From: PCC-6802 sp943367755
Lineage (GTDB): Bacteria; Cyanobacteriota; Cyanobacteriia; Pseudanabaenales; Pseudanabaenaceae
Assembly: GCA_943367755.1 (NCBI GenBank)
Contig: CALRKB020000016.1
Span: 14,195-78,194 of the forward strand
DNA length: 64,000 bases
Reading direction: 5' to 3'
Shown: positions 54,098 to 63,325 of the stretch, piece after piece
Layout of the letters: every line of letters begins with the position of its first letter
How positions within the stretch are numbered: position 1 is the stretch's first letter
Notes under the pieces: model-generated
Told to the model about the DNA's origin: nothing
The model's input: only the letters and a program-made list of their open reading frames with translations
The model's database searches: none
Translations under genes and position numbers: made by a program

Positions 54098-54976
54098 CTA
54101 AAGATATTTTTGGATAATTACACCAAGTCGATCGATTGTTTCAGGCGGAACTTTGCTTAAGTCAGTCATAATTGCGTACTTGAGGGCTGAGTGCGCTTCG
54201 GAGTGTGGTGGACGCTCGGCAATTTTCTGCACAGTAGCTTGAATCACTTTTTGAGCGTTGCTGGCATTGCGTTTTAGGTTCTCGAGCACCATGCTGACAT
54301 TCACATGTTCGTGATGTTCGTGCCAACAATCGAAGTCTGTCACTAATGCTAGGGTAGCGTAGGCAATTTCTGCCTCTCTTGCCAGTTTGGCCTCGGTGAG
54401 GTTAGTCATACCAATCACCTTTGCCCCCCAACTGCGGTATAGAAATGACTCTGCTTTAGTGGAAAAGGCAGGCCCTTCCATACACAGATAGGTACCGCCA
54501 CGATGCACTTTATTGTTTTCACCGAGATCGATACTTTCCGCCGCAGATGCCAGCACATTTGCCAGAGCATGACAAACCGGATCGGCAAAGGCAATGTGCG
54601 CCACGACCCCATTACCGAAAAAGGTGGAAGTGCGATTTTTAGTGCGATCGATAAACTGATCGGGAACAACCATATCCAGAGGTTTGGCATACTCCTGCAA
54701 TGAACCAACTGCCGAGGCAGAAATAATATATTGCACGCCCAGGCTTTTCATCGCATAGATATTGGCACGATACGGCACTTCCGAAGGTAGCAAATGATGC
54801 GATCGCCCATGCCGTGCCAAGAAAGCAACCGTTACATTTGACAGACTACCGACAATCAAGGCATCAGAAGGGCTACCAAAAGGGGTATCGATTTTGACTT
54901 CTTGCACGTCAGTTAGTGCCGCCATATTGTACAGACCGCTACCGCCGATAACGCCAATACTGGCAGATAAAGTCAT
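54098..54976 (-). CDS. mtnP: S-methyl-5'-thioadenosine phosphorylase
   Basis: 292 aa, first step of methionine salvage. PNP/UDP phosphorylase family with IGVIGGSGLYNMAAL, FLARHGRSHHLLPSEVPYRA, YLCMEGPAFSTKAES, VIGMTNLTEAKLAREAEIAY. mtn partners are elsewhere. An 83-bp gap separates it from the malic enzyme gene. Confidence 0.94.
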   Translation of the reverse strand: MTLSASIGVIGGSGLYNMAALTDVQEVKIDTPFGSPSDALIVGSLSNVTVAFLARHGRSHHLLPSEVPYRANIYAMKSLGVQYIISASAVGSLQEYAKPLDMVVPDQFIDRTKNRTSTFFGNGVVAHIAFADPVCHALANVLASAAESIDLGENNKVHRGGTYLCMEGPAFSTKAESFLYRSWGAKVIGMTNLTEAKLAREAEIAYATLALVTDFDCWHEHHEHVNVSMVLENLKRNASNAQKVIQATVQKIAERPPHSEAHSALKYAIMTDLSKVPPETIDRLGVIIQKYL

Positions 54977-55339
54977 ATATTTATGCAGATCGAGTTGTGA
55001 GCTTTGACTAAAGTTAACACGCTCGTACTGCCTGAAACAATCTTGGGGTTATCCCAGGTGTATTATTACGCTATCCATTTCGGCAAAGCCTGTAATGGGT
55101 ATAAATAAATCTAGTCAATGGGTATGATTAACCTTGATATGGATGGGGGAAATATCTAAGTGAATCGTTCTGTGATATTTGCTTTAAGTTTTACTGAAAT
55201 ATCAAATACAAGGTGTAAACTAAGTCGACTCTACCAACTTAAAGCTATAACTTAAATCCACCAGAATAATGCCACACTGTCTTTGCAGAGGGAGGGAGGA
55301 GACTCCATCTAGGCCTACTTTGGATCGCCCAAAGCTGTT
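54977..55339. other. Intergenic region upstream of the 164-aa gene
   Basis: 363 bp. An inverted repeat TGATATTT (55173-55180) / AAATATCA (55197-55204) and the purine run AGAGGGAGGGAGGAGA near 55287 are the only notable items. No ORF is convincing. The purine run lies too far from ATG 55340 to be the Shine-Dalgarno. Confidence 0.4.
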
Positions 55340-55834
55340 ATGACATCACCATACACAACAACTATAGATATAAGTGATGAAGCACTCGATCTATTTCACA
55401 AGTGGACGGGTTACAACACGTTTAAAGATAGCAGCGCCAAGAAGTTCCAGATGCGCGATTTTGATATTGACTTAGGTATGGCAGTTTTGGGGTTTGGGGT
55501 ACTGTGTAATTGGACTGTCAAATCCCGCAAACTTGACTTTAAGGGTAAGACTAACCTTTTATACGAACTGCGCGGTTTGAGCGAACCGCAACTCATACCG
55601 ATGTACCGACAAAACTGTAGCGATGATATGGCGTTTTTTTTGCATGGGCGTTTGATCCGTACCCTAGATTTTTTGAGGTTTTGCTCCAAGTATTCGGGTG
55701 TGCCCCATGTACATGTGATCTGCCTGCAAAACCACTATATTTTGAGTGCGATCTGGCGCATCTATCAAAATAAAATATGGATGATTCCTGTCGATCAGGT
55801 AGAAAGCTTGTCTTTTGGCAATTACCTGCGATAG
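55340..55834 (+). CDS. Hypothetical protein, 164 aa
   Basis: I do not recognise it. It has no clear signal peptide; hydrophobic parts (GMAVLGFGVLCNWTV, HVHVICLQNHYILSAIWRIY) are short. Notable: DFDIDLGMAVLGFG and basic SRKLDFKGKTNLLYELRG. Codon use appears normal and there is no frame disruption. Shares no operon: convergent with the DUF2993 gene. Confidence 0.6.
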   Translation: MTSPYTTTIDISDEALDLFHKWTGYNTFKDSSAKKFQMRDFDIDLGMAVLGFGVLCNWTVKSRKLDFKGKTNLLYELRGLSEPQLIPMYRQNCSDDMAFFLHGRLIRTLDFLRFCSKYSGVPHVHVICLQNHYILSAIWRIYQNKIWMIPVDQVESLSFGNYLR

Positions 55835-55893
55835 GGCAGGTTTAGATGGGGGCTATTGTTTCTTTTCAGCAGACTTTGGCGTTTAAATTCATG

Positions 55894-56694
55894 TTACTTC
55901 GTAGGCTCTAGGCGGGCAAACCCAATCACTTGGATCTTCCCTTGCGTCACCTCAAATTTGAGGACGCGAGCCGTGATGCCGCTTGCTTCTAACTGCCTCA
56001 GATTGAGCAGTTTATTCAAGGTTCGGACAAAAGCTTTAGTGATTTGCTTCGGTACATTTACACCTCTGAAAATGGCTTTAGGCTCGGTTAACTCTAGACG
56101 CGTACCGCCAACTACATTAAGTCCAGTTTCGATCGCCACGACTAATGCCTCTAGCTTTGTGCCACCAGTATTTTTGGCAATTGGCTGTACGGTTGCCTTA
56201 AGACGAACGCGATTGCCGTCGAGGAAGGTGATTTCGGGATCGATGAGGTCAAACTCTTCGGCTCTAGCGCCGATTGTGATAGATGAAAGATCGGCTTTGA
56301 TGCCTTTGAATGATTTAGAAATGGTTGGTGATCGCAGTGCCAGGTTTAGATCCTCAGATTTCAACACCACTCGAACCGCAGCTTGTAATGGTTGCAGCAG
56401 TTTTAGCTGACCAGATCTCACCTGGTCGGGGTCGATGCTAATTGGGTCGGTTTCGAGATCGACGCTATCAATCCGTAGAAAAGGCAGAATGTATATGCCT
56501 CTACCGGCCATGCGAATGCGATCTACTTTGCCCTGGAGAATGCGAAAGTTGGGGGTATTGTCTACCCTTACTTCCAGGCGATCGGCGCGAACTAGTTGTC
56601 CGCGCAGCAAATCAGCAGCAGCATTATCAATTACTGCTCCTGGTGCACCGGCTAGTCCCAGTAAGCTGGTCAGGAGCGCTGCTAGAATTTCCAT
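55894..56694 (-). CDS. DUF2993 (LmeA-like) protein
   Basis: 266 aa, DUF2993; LmeA of mycobacteria binds lipids in the cell envelope. N-terminal hydrophobic stretch MEILAALLTSLLGLAGAPGA suggests a signal anchor. Contains RADRLEVRVDNTPNFRILQG and GRGIYILPFLRIDSVDLETD and a pattern of beta-strands. Often present in several copies in cyanobacteria. A role in outer-layer lipid handling is inference only. Confidence 0.88.
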   Translation of the reverse strand: MEILAALLTSLLGLAGAPGAVIDNAAADLLRGQLVRADRLEVRVDNTPNFRILQGKVDRIRMAGRGIYILPFLRIDSVDLETDPISIDPDQVRSGQLKLLQPLQAAVRVVLKSEDLNLALRSPTISKSFKGIKADLSSITIGARAEEFDLIDPEITFLDGNRVRLKATVQPIAKNTGGTKLEALVVAIETGLNVVGGTRLELTEPKAIFRGVNVPKQITKAFVRTLNKLLNLRQLEASGITARVLKFEVTQGKIQVIGFARLEPTK

Positions 56695-56721
56695 ACTGCC
56701 TGCGGGGTTAAAAATTTACAA

Positions 56722-57318
56722 TCATTCTACGGCATCCATTGCCTGCAACTTTTGGGGGACACAAATGTGCAGATCCGGTGGATTGAAAGCAAGAAGCGCG
56801 ATCGCACAGCCCTTAATCGGGTGAATCCAGTCGGGTACTACCTCTGCTAAAGGCAACAAAACAAAGGCGCGATCGCACATGCGTGGGTGGGGAATAGTCA
56901 GACTTGGCGTGTCGAGAATGCAATCCTCGTATAGCAATAAATCCAAGTCTAGGGTTCTTGCCCCCCATCGTTCGCGGCGTTCGCGCCCAAAACGAGCCTC
57001 TGTTGCCAGGAGCACTGACAATAAACTACTGGGAGTCAGGCTAGTACGCAGCAGCGCACAGCCATTGATGTAGTCTGGTTGCTCTGTAGCTTCTATCTCT
57101 GTGACTTTCCGGTCTAACGATCTAGCAATCGTACCGGTAATTGCTTTAGTGCGATACCACTGCGATATTTTGACCACCTCAACTTGGGGAATCGCGTCGA
57201 GATCGGCTAAGGCAGCTTTGACGATCTGCTCAGAATTTCCAAGGTTGCTGCTAAGGTTACTGCCAAGTGCGATCGCGCACAGGCTAGAGGTTGCGCCAAA
57301 GTTGGCGTGGATAGGCAT
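56722..57318 (-). CDS. folK: 2-amino-4-hydroxy-6-hydroxymethyldihydropteridine pyrophosphokinase
   Basis: Folate pathway enzyme transferring pyrophosphate from ATP, 198 aa. Signature AIALGSNLSSNLGNSEQI, ARFGRERRERWGARTLDLDL and the metal-binding LDLDLLLY, then IPHPRMCDRAFVLLPLAEV. Its stop lies 27 bp from the DUF2993 start, same strand. The C-terminal ~30 residues extend beyond the usual end. Confidence 0.95.
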   Translation of the reverse strand: MPIHANFGATSSLCAIALGSNLSSNLGNSEQIVKAALADLDAIPQVEVVKISQWYRTKAITGTIARSLDRKVTEIEATEQPDYINGCALLRTSLTPSSLLSVLLATEARFGRERRERWGARTLDLDLLLYEDCILDTPSLTIPHPRMCDRAFVLLPLAEVVPDWIHPIKGCAIALLAFNPPDLHICVPQKLQAMDAVE

Positions 57319-57437
57319 AGATTTACTAGGATGCTTCGTTGTGCAAGCCTGAAGGCCGGAATCAACTAAATACTAATCACCCAACATCCTACTATGCTAC
57401 TCACAGCACCGCACAATACCGCACATCACAGGGCACA

Positions 57438-58751
57438 TCACAGGACAGTAGCTTCAGATGTACGATAGATGTGCGCTCCCAACTGCCTCAGCTTATGCTC
57501 AATGCGATCGTAGCCGCGATCGAGATGGTGTAATCCCTTAATCTGAGTTTCACCCTGAGCCGCTAAACCTGCCAGCACTAAGGCCGCAGAAGCTCTGAGG
57601 TCTGTGGCCGTCACCGGCGCACCGGAGAGCGTAGGCACACCAGTTACGATCGCAACATTACCCTTGAGGCGAATGTTCGCACCCATGCGGCACAGTTCGG
57701 CAACATGTTGCAGGCGATTTTCAAATACCGTTTCTTTGACAACGCTATTACCTTCGCTCAAAGTTAGCAAAGCCATAAATTGGGCTTGCATATCCGTGGG
57801 AAACCCCGGATAAGGTAGCGTCTCAATATCAGTACCGCGATGCACATCGCCACCTTCGACTCGCAAGCAAGTCGGAGATTGAAGACTAACTTTAGCCCCA
57901 ATTTCTTGCAGCTTCGCAATTACGGCAGTTAGATGATCGGGAATTACAGGTGATATATCCAGTATCGATTTAGTCATCGCCGCAGCTACCATAAAAGTAC
58001 CTGCCTCAATGCGATCTGGAATAATCGAGTACTCCGTGGAATGCAGCCGCTCTACACCTTGGATATAGATTGTTTTTGTGCCTGCCCCCTGAATTTTCGC
58101 TCCCATGGCGCAGCAAAATTCAGCCAGATCGACGACTTCTGGTTCTTGAGCTGCATTTTCGATTGTGGTCTCGCCATCCGCTAGAGTGGCAGCCATCATC
58201 AAAGTTTCAGTGGCACCGACGCTAGGATAATCCAGATAGATTTTAGCGCCGCGCAGTCTGCCACCTGGCTGACGCGAATAAGCTTGGACAATGCCATGAT
58301 CGATCTGCACATCCGCACCCATGGCCTGTAAGCCGCGTACGTGCAAGTCCACTGGTCTGGCTCCGATCGCACATCCTCCCGGCAAGGGAATGCGTGCTAC
58401 TCCCAAACGAGCGAGCAAAGGCCCAATCGCAAAGAAACTAGCTCTAAGCTGGCTGACTAGCTCATAGGGAGCACTGGAGTGACCAATATGTCTAGCATCA
58501 ATATCTAATGTGTCACCATCGCGATCAATCTTGACATCGAGGGCTGTCAAAATATCAATCATCCGCTGTACATCAGCTAAAGACGGCACATTAGTGATAC
58601 GACAACCATCAGAAGACAGCAATGAAGCTGCCATGATCACTAAGGTTGAATTTTTAGCACCACTAACCGATACATGACCGCTTAGCCTGGAATTACCTAC
58701 AATGTGCAACACTGATGGGTCTTGATCCTCATCGGGTTGTGCGGACTGCAC
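57438..58751 (-). CDS. murA: UDP-N-acetylglucosamine 1-carboxyvinyltransferase
   Basis: First committed step of peptidoglycan synthesis, 437 aa. Catalytic Cys127 in PGGCAIGARPVDLH (equivalent to Cys115 in E. coli, the fosfomycin target), AGTFMVAAAMTKS, SGAKNSTLVIMAASLL. A second copy is not visible. Divergent from the VanX-like dipeptidase gene, another wall enzyme, by 208 bp. Confidence 0.97.
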   Translation of the reverse strand: MQSAQPDEDQDPSVLHIVGNSRLSGHVSVSGAKNSTLVIMAASLLSSDGCRITNVPSLADVQRMIDILTALDVKIDRDGDTLDIDARHIGHSSAPYELVSQLRASFFAIGPLLARLGVARIPLPGGCAIGARPVDLHVRGLQAMGADVQIDHGIVQAYSRQPGGRLRGAKIYLDYPSVGATETLMMAATLADGETTIENAAQEPEVVDLAEFCCAMGAKIQGAGTKTIYIQGVERLHSTEYSIIPDRIEAGTFMVAAAMTKSILDISPVIPDHLTAVIAKLQEIGAKVSLQSPTCLRVEGGDVHRGTDIETLPYPGFPTDMQAQFMALLTLSEGNSVVKETVFENRLQHVAELCRMGANIRLKGNVAIVTGVPTLSGAPVTATDLRASAALVLAGLAAQGETQIKGLHHLDRGYDRIEHKLRQLGAHIYRTSEATVL

Positions 58752-58959
58752 ATCACCTATTTGTGTAGTTGTAATAATAACCTTACCCTCCTCACATTCA
58801 TTTTGGCTCAGATTCTACTTTAAACTTCCAAAAACTCAACATAAATGTTGAAATTTCTAGCCACCATTAATTTTGTCCACCATAGAGCAAGCTGTAGCAA
58901 TTTACAAAATACAGCTCAGTAAATTAGAAATACACACTTAGAGCAAATCCGCTTACTTT

Positions 58960-59700
58960 ATGTTCCCAGAAATTAAACCTTATTTAAGTATTTCTATCAC
59001 CGAATGTGGCGAAAGTTTGGTAGCAATACCTACGACATTTGCCCTGGCACAGCCCCATGCTTACCAGTCTCTTGGGGCTGAATATGGCGACAAATCGCCT
59101 TTTTACCTGCGTGAGGGCGTTTTACGTTGCTTAGAAAAATCGCAGAAACACCTCCAAAGTATGAAGCCAAATTGGCATATCAGAATCTTTGATGCTTACC
59201 GACCCGTAACCGTACAAAAGCTTATGGTAGATCTAACTTTTAGGCAATTGACAGAAGCACGGGGCTGGGATGGGGACAATCTGACACCAGCACAAAACAC
59301 AGAAATCATGGATCTGGTGTTGCAATTTTGGGCAATACCCAGTCTCGATCGCAACACCCCACCGCCCCACAGTACAGGTGCGGCAATTGATGTCACGCTT
59401 CAGGACGATCGCGGGCAAGAGGTTAACATGGGCTCAGATATCGATGAGGTGTCGCCGCGTTCTTTCCCAGATTATTTCAGGACAAATGATGAGCCGGAGA
59501 TGCAGCAATTTCATGCCAACCGCGAGTTACTATATGCGGTGATGACCTACTCAGGATTTCAACGTCATCCCAATGAGTGGTGGCATTTTTCGCTCGGCGA
59601 TCAGATGTGGGCGTGGCTAGTTAACCAGAAGAGCGGCGGTACGCATCCCGCAGGGAATCGTCCTTCTGAAGTTGCGCGTTACGGTAGGTATGAAGATTAG
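58960..59700 (+). CDS. D-Ala-D-Ala dipeptidase (VanX/DdpX, M15D)
   Basis: 246-aa zinc peptidase. Zinc ligands HSTGAAIDVTL (HxxxxxxD) and EWWHFS, with the catalytic Glu, are present. No signal peptide is visible. Probably cleaves D-Ala-D-Ala from wall recycling; a role in glycopeptide resistance is not implied, since no vanHA-type genes are near. Followed 8 bp later by tgt on the same strand. Confidence 0.9.
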   Translation: MFPEIKPYLSISITECGESLVAIPTTFALAQPHAYQSLGAEYGDKSPFYLREGVLRCLEKSQKHLQSMKPNWHIRIFDAYRPVTVQKLMVDLTFRQLTEARGWDGDNLTPAQNTEIMDLVLQFWAIPSLDRNTPPPHSTGAAIDVTLQDDRGQEVNMGSDIDEVSPRSFPDYFRTNDEPEMQQFHANRELLYAVMTYSGFQRHPNEWWHFSLGDQMWAWLVNQKSGGTHPAGNRPSEVARYGRYED

Positions 59701-59708
59701 TTTTAGTC

Positions 59709-60890
59709 ATGAACTTAGAAACAGTGCAAACGACAGTCCCCCCAACAGGCCAATCAGTTCAACCATTTGAATTTCAACTTGAGGCTCAGTGTAGTAAAAC
59801 GGGAGCTAGGGCTGGCACATTTCATACACCGCATGGGGCAGTACACACACCTCGGTTTATGCCCGTGGGGACTCTGGCGAATGTCAAAACCGTCACCCCC
59901 GATCAACTGCACGCCTGTAAAGCGGAAATGATTCTGGCTAATACCTACCATTTGCACCTGCAACCTGGAGAGGATCTTGTCGCAGAAGCAGGTGGCTTGC
60001 ATAAATTTATGAACTGGTCGCAACCGATGTTGACTGACTCCGGTGGCTTTCAGGTATTTAGTCTGAGTGAAATTCGTGCGATTAGTGATGAGGGAGTAAC
60101 ATTCCGATCGCCCCGTGATGGGCAGATGATTAACCTCACACCCGAAAAGTCGATTCAGATCCAGAATCAACTAGGTGCAGATGTGATTATGGCGTTTGAT
60201 GAATGCGCACCCTATCCTTCTACGCGGGAGGAGATCGTTCAAGCGAGCGATCGCACGACGCGTTGGCTAGAGCGCTGCATTCAGGCTCACGATCGACCTA
60301 AGGAGCAAGCGCTATTTGGCATCGTGCAGGGCGGTACGTTTCTGGATTTACGCCAGCGATCGGCACGGGAATTAATCGCCTTTGATCTGCCTGGTTACGC
60401 GATTGGTGGAGTCAGTGTGGGCGAGCCACCGGAGCTGATTGCCCAGATCGTGCAGGCAACCACACCTTTATTACCCCTAAATAAACCCAGATACCTGATG
60501 GGCGTGGGCACGCATCGGGAGATGGCACAGGCAGTGGCAGCAGGGATGGATCTGTTTGATTGCGTGATTCCCACCCGCTTGGCCAGACATGGTGCGGCGA
60601 TTGTGAGTAGCGATCGGGGTAGCGATCGCTGGAATCTCAAGAATGCTAAATACAAGCGAGATTTCACTCCGATCGATCCGAGTTGTGACTGCTATACATG
60701 CAGTAACTTCAGCCGCGCTTATATCAGTCATCTGCTCAGGGCTCAGGAAATCCTGGCCTATACGCTGATTTCAATTCATAACATTACTGAGTTAGTGCGG
60801 TTTAGCGATCGCATGCGTCAAGCGATTTTGGGCGATTACTTCCATGAGGAGTTTGGACATTTTCTCACTGAGGAATCACAAGGAACATAA
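59709..60890 (+). CDS. tgt: tRNA-guanine(34) transglycosylase
   Basis: Exchanges guanine at position 34 for preQ1 in Asp, Asn, His and Tyr tRNAs. 393 aa, TIM barrel with nucleophile and general base Asp residues in DSGGFQVFSL and DCVIPTRLARHG, MAFDECAPYPS, and Zn ligands CDCYTC...H. N-terminal ~25 residues are a lineage extension. tgt is 14 bp upstream of the LapA-like gene. Confidence 0.97.
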   Translation: MNLETVQTTVPPTGQSVQPFEFQLEAQCSKTGARAGTFHTPHGAVHTPRFMPVGTLANVKTVTPDQLHACKAEMILANTYHLHLQPGEDLVAEAGGLHKFMNWSQPMLTDSGGFQVFSLSEIRAISDEGVTFRSPRDGQMINLTPEKSIQIQNQLGADVIMAFDECAPYPSTREEIVQASDRTTRWLERCIQAHDRPKEQALFGIVQGGTFLDLRQRSARELIAFDLPGYAIGGVSVGEPPELIAQIVQATTPLLPLNKPRYLMGVGTHREMAQAVAAGMDLFDCVIPTRLARHGAAIVSSDRGSDRWNLKNAKYKRDFTPIDPSCDCYTCSNFSRAYISHLLRAQEILAYTLISIHNITELVRFSDRMRQAILGDYFHEEFGHFLTEESQGT

Positions 60891-60903
60891 GTAGAATGTA
60901 ATT

Positions 60904-61296
60904 ATGATTCGAGTTCTTGTATATGGGTTGCTGTGGATTTTATTGATGGGCGTGGCAATTTTTGCGACGCAGAATACGCTTTTAATTGCCATCAAGTTTT
61001 TGACATTTGAGTCGATTAATTTGCCACTGGGATTGGTTTTGGTATTTAGTGCCGGATTAGGTGCGATCGCAGTGACAGTTTGGCAAAATATGCAAATTGC
61101 TGAGTCAGAACCGTCTACAAATCAGCAGGTTAGCGATCGCGGTAATTTCAGCTCCTACAGTGCTTATCGTGCTTCTACTTCCAGTGATTCTAGTGCGTCA
61201 ACCAAATCAACAAGTCCAAGTAAATCAGCAAAAAACAACCCAAAGGATTCGCCATACAATGATTTTGACGAAGAATGGGATGATGATTGGGGTTGA
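60904..61296 (+). CDS. LapA-domain (DUF1049) small membrane protein
   Basis: 130 aa. Two helices, 5-25 (VLVYGLLWILLMGVAIFATQ) and 38-60, joined by the typical short extracytosolic loop, then a cytosolic Ser-rich tail (STSSDSSASTKSTSPSKSAK) that ends acidic (DEEWDDDWG). LapA/YciS in enterobacteria helps control LPS-assembly proteolysis. Co-transcription with tgt is likely. Function here is unproven. Confidence 0.85.
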   Translation: MIRVLVYGLLWILLMGVAIFATQNTLLIAIKFLTFESINLPLGLVLVFSAGLGAIAVTVWQNMQIAESEPSTNQQVSDRGNFSSYSAYRASTSSDSSASTKSTSPSKSAKNNPKDSPYNDFDEEWDDDWG

Positions 61297-61418
61297 TTGG
61301 CAAAGCAGAAACTTTTAGGCATTTGATCGGACTTAAATACTCAAGTTTGTAATAACCTATGAATTAGGGAATTGTTAAGCTAGTTAACAAGCGATCGTGC
61401 TAGATCGAAAATAAGCTA

Positions 61419-62882
61419 ATGAGTAGCGATCGGACGAGATCGACCAAGAGTAAGATTTTGGTTGCTGACGATCTTTCAGACAACCGCCTGTATTTATCTG
61501 CTGTTTTAGAAGAGCAGGGGTATGAAGTCAGGTGCCTTTCGTTCGAGCAAGTGTCATTAGTGAAGCAAGAAGCTGGTTTAAGCGATCTAATTTTGCTAAA
61601 TATTAATGCCCAGAACGAACGCATCTATGCGATCTGGCAAGAGTTAATGGACGCTCGCCTCGCTGCCCAAATTCCTGTAATTTTGATCGATCCTTCTGAA
61701 CATATACTTCAAAAGCTTCTGGCAGTTGCGATGGTGGGTGTAGACTATATCCCCAAGCCTTTTCGAGCCCCAGAAGTCCTAACTCGTGTGCAAAATCAGC
61801 TCACCATGCAGTGCTTGCAGCGCCAGTGCCAAGATTGCCAAGCTCAGCTTGAGCAGGAAATGCGCGATCACCTCACTACAGAGCAGACTTTGGCGCGATC
61901 GCAAACAGCATTCAAAAGTATCGAAGAAAGGACAAATGTACTGCTGGATGCCATTCCAGACAAAATATTTCGCCATCATCTTGATGGATCGTTCTTAGAC
62001 ATTAAAGGGCAGTCAGCCGATCTAATTTTGCCGCGTGAAGCAATTATGGGTAATAATTTGCGAGACTTGCCTATCCCTGATCACATCAAGGCTGACTTAC
62101 TAGAACTGATCGAACTTACTATTACTACAGGTCATCCCCAAACCTACGTGCATCAATTGCTAAAACAGGATGGGATGCACATCTATGAATCGCGATTTGC
62201 CAAAAGTGGGATCGATGAAGCAGTTTGTATTGTGCGTGATATTACGGAGCGCCAACGCACTGAAGCCGCATTGCATACAGCAAATCAAGAGCTAGAGCGC
62301 CTGGCTCACCTGGATGGCTTAACTGAAATGGCCAATCGTCGTCAGTTTGACACATATCTGCGCCGGGAGTGGCTGAGACTGATGCGGGAGCAGGCACCCT
62401 TATCCTTAATTCTGTGTGATGTCGATTTCTTCAAGAAATATAACGATACCTATGGCCATCTAGCAGGAGACAGTTGCTTACAGCACGTAGCTAAAGCGAT
62501 TGCCGCAGTAATAAAGCGTCCTGCGGATCTAGCCGCTCGCTATGGTGGTGAAGAATTTGCAGTTATCCTTCCCAATACGAACCTTTTCAGCGCTACTCAT
62601 ATCGCCAAGCAAATCAGGCTTGCTGTCAAGGGTTTGGATATTTGTCATGATACTTCGGAAGTTGGACAGTATGTTACCTTGAGTTTAGGCGTAACTAGCA
62701 TGATACCTACAGTAGATACTGAACCTACTGTTTTGGTTGATGCCGCTGACTCTGCCCTCTATCAAGCTAAACAAAAGGGTCGCGATCGCCTGTATGCAAT
62801 CTGGACAAAGGAAAAGCAAACTAACAATTCCTTTAAACTTGAGCAAAGGCAAAATGTGCATATATCTGGTAGTTCAGCCTAA
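61419..62882 (+). CDS. Diguanylate cyclase with degenerate receiver, PAS and GGDEF domains
   Basis: 487 aa. N-terminal receiver-like domain (11-125) with DDLSDN but Asn61 where the phosphoacceptor Asp should be (LILLNINAQ) and Asp replacing the switch Thr; Lys of PKPF remains. Coiled linker ~130-185, PAS 190-290 (VLLDAIPDKIFRHHLDGSFL, ending RDITERQR), GGDEF from about 305: active site RYGGEEFAVILP and I-site RPAD five residues before it, so c-di-GMP synthesis with product inhibition is likely. Input is probably through the PAS domain rather than phosphorylation. Confidence 0.93.
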   Translation: MSSDRTRSTKSKILVADDLSDNRLYLSAVLEEQGYEVRCLSFEQVSLVKQEAGLSDLILLNINAQNERIYAIWQELMDARLAAQIPVILIDPSEHILQKLLAVAMVGVDYIPKPFRAPEVLTRVQNQLTMQCLQRQCQDCQAQLEQEMRDHLTTEQTLARSQTAFKSIEERTNVLLDAIPDKIFRHHLDGSFLDIKGQSADLILPREAIMGNNLRDLPIPDHIKADLLELIELTITTGHPQTYVHQLLKQDGMHIYESRFAKSGIDEAVCIVRDITERQRTEAALHTANQELERLAHLDGLTEMANRRQFDTYLRREWLRLMREQAPLSLILCDVDFFKKYNDTYGHLAGDSCLQHVAKAIAAVIKRPADLAARYGGEEFAVILPNTNLFSATHIAKQIRLAVKGLDICHDTSEVGQYVTLSLGVTSMIPTVDTEPTVLVDAADSALYQAKQKGRDRLYAIWTKEKQTNNSFKLEQRQNVHISGSSA

Positions 62883-62924
62883 TAAAGGGCAGAAATGATT
62901 GCGCGTGTCTTGTTCAATCTAAAA

Positions 62925-63161
62925 TTACCAACCGTATTCAATTTCGCCCTTCTGGATCTTGTCCCAAATCAGCTTTCGGCAGAGTTCAACTTCTTCAAAC
63001 AAGACTTTCCCATCAGCACCAATTCTGGCTTTGATGGCGTTCATTTCATCATCAGTCACATAGCCATCAGCGATCGCATGGTCGATCATCGAGCGCAATT
63101 TCTCTAGATCCTGGAGTTCTTCTGGAGAGAGTGGTTTAGCGTTAGGACGCTCCATCTTCAT
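62925..63161 (-). CDS. Small conserved cyanobacterial protein
   Basis: 78 aa, acidic, helical. Sequence includes LSPEELQDLEKLRSMIDHAI then ADGYVTDDEMNAIKARIGAD, and ends IWDKIQKGEIEYGW. The SPEE helix-turn resembles a small EF-hand/TerB-like acidic helical fold, without certainty. Function unknown. Confidence 0.75.
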   Translation of the reverse strand: MKMERPNAKPLSPEELQDLEKLRSMIDHAIADGYVTDDEMNAIKARIGADGKVLFEEVELCRKLIWDKIQKGEIEYGW

Positions 63162-63273
63162 CGGCGTTCAAGCCTCCAAATTGTGGTTATCCGCCATAAA
63201 ATAATGTAACTCGTTTGTTTCAACCCGATTGTGTATCCGTAGTAAACACTGAGAAGCTGACAGCAACCACTGG

Positions 63274-63315
63274 GTTCAGGAGGAGGGGTTAAAACGGATT
63301 TCACTCCTCCTGAAC
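63274..63315 (-). terminator. Long hairpin after phosphoketolase
   Basis: GTTCAGGAGGAG, 18 nt, CTCCTCCTGAAC: a perfect 12-bp stem 10 bp beyond the phosphoketolase stop on the minus strand. There is no T run, so either a factor-dependent terminator or an mRNA 3'-end stabiliser. Confidence 0.6.
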
Positions 63316-63325
63316 CATCTGTGAC

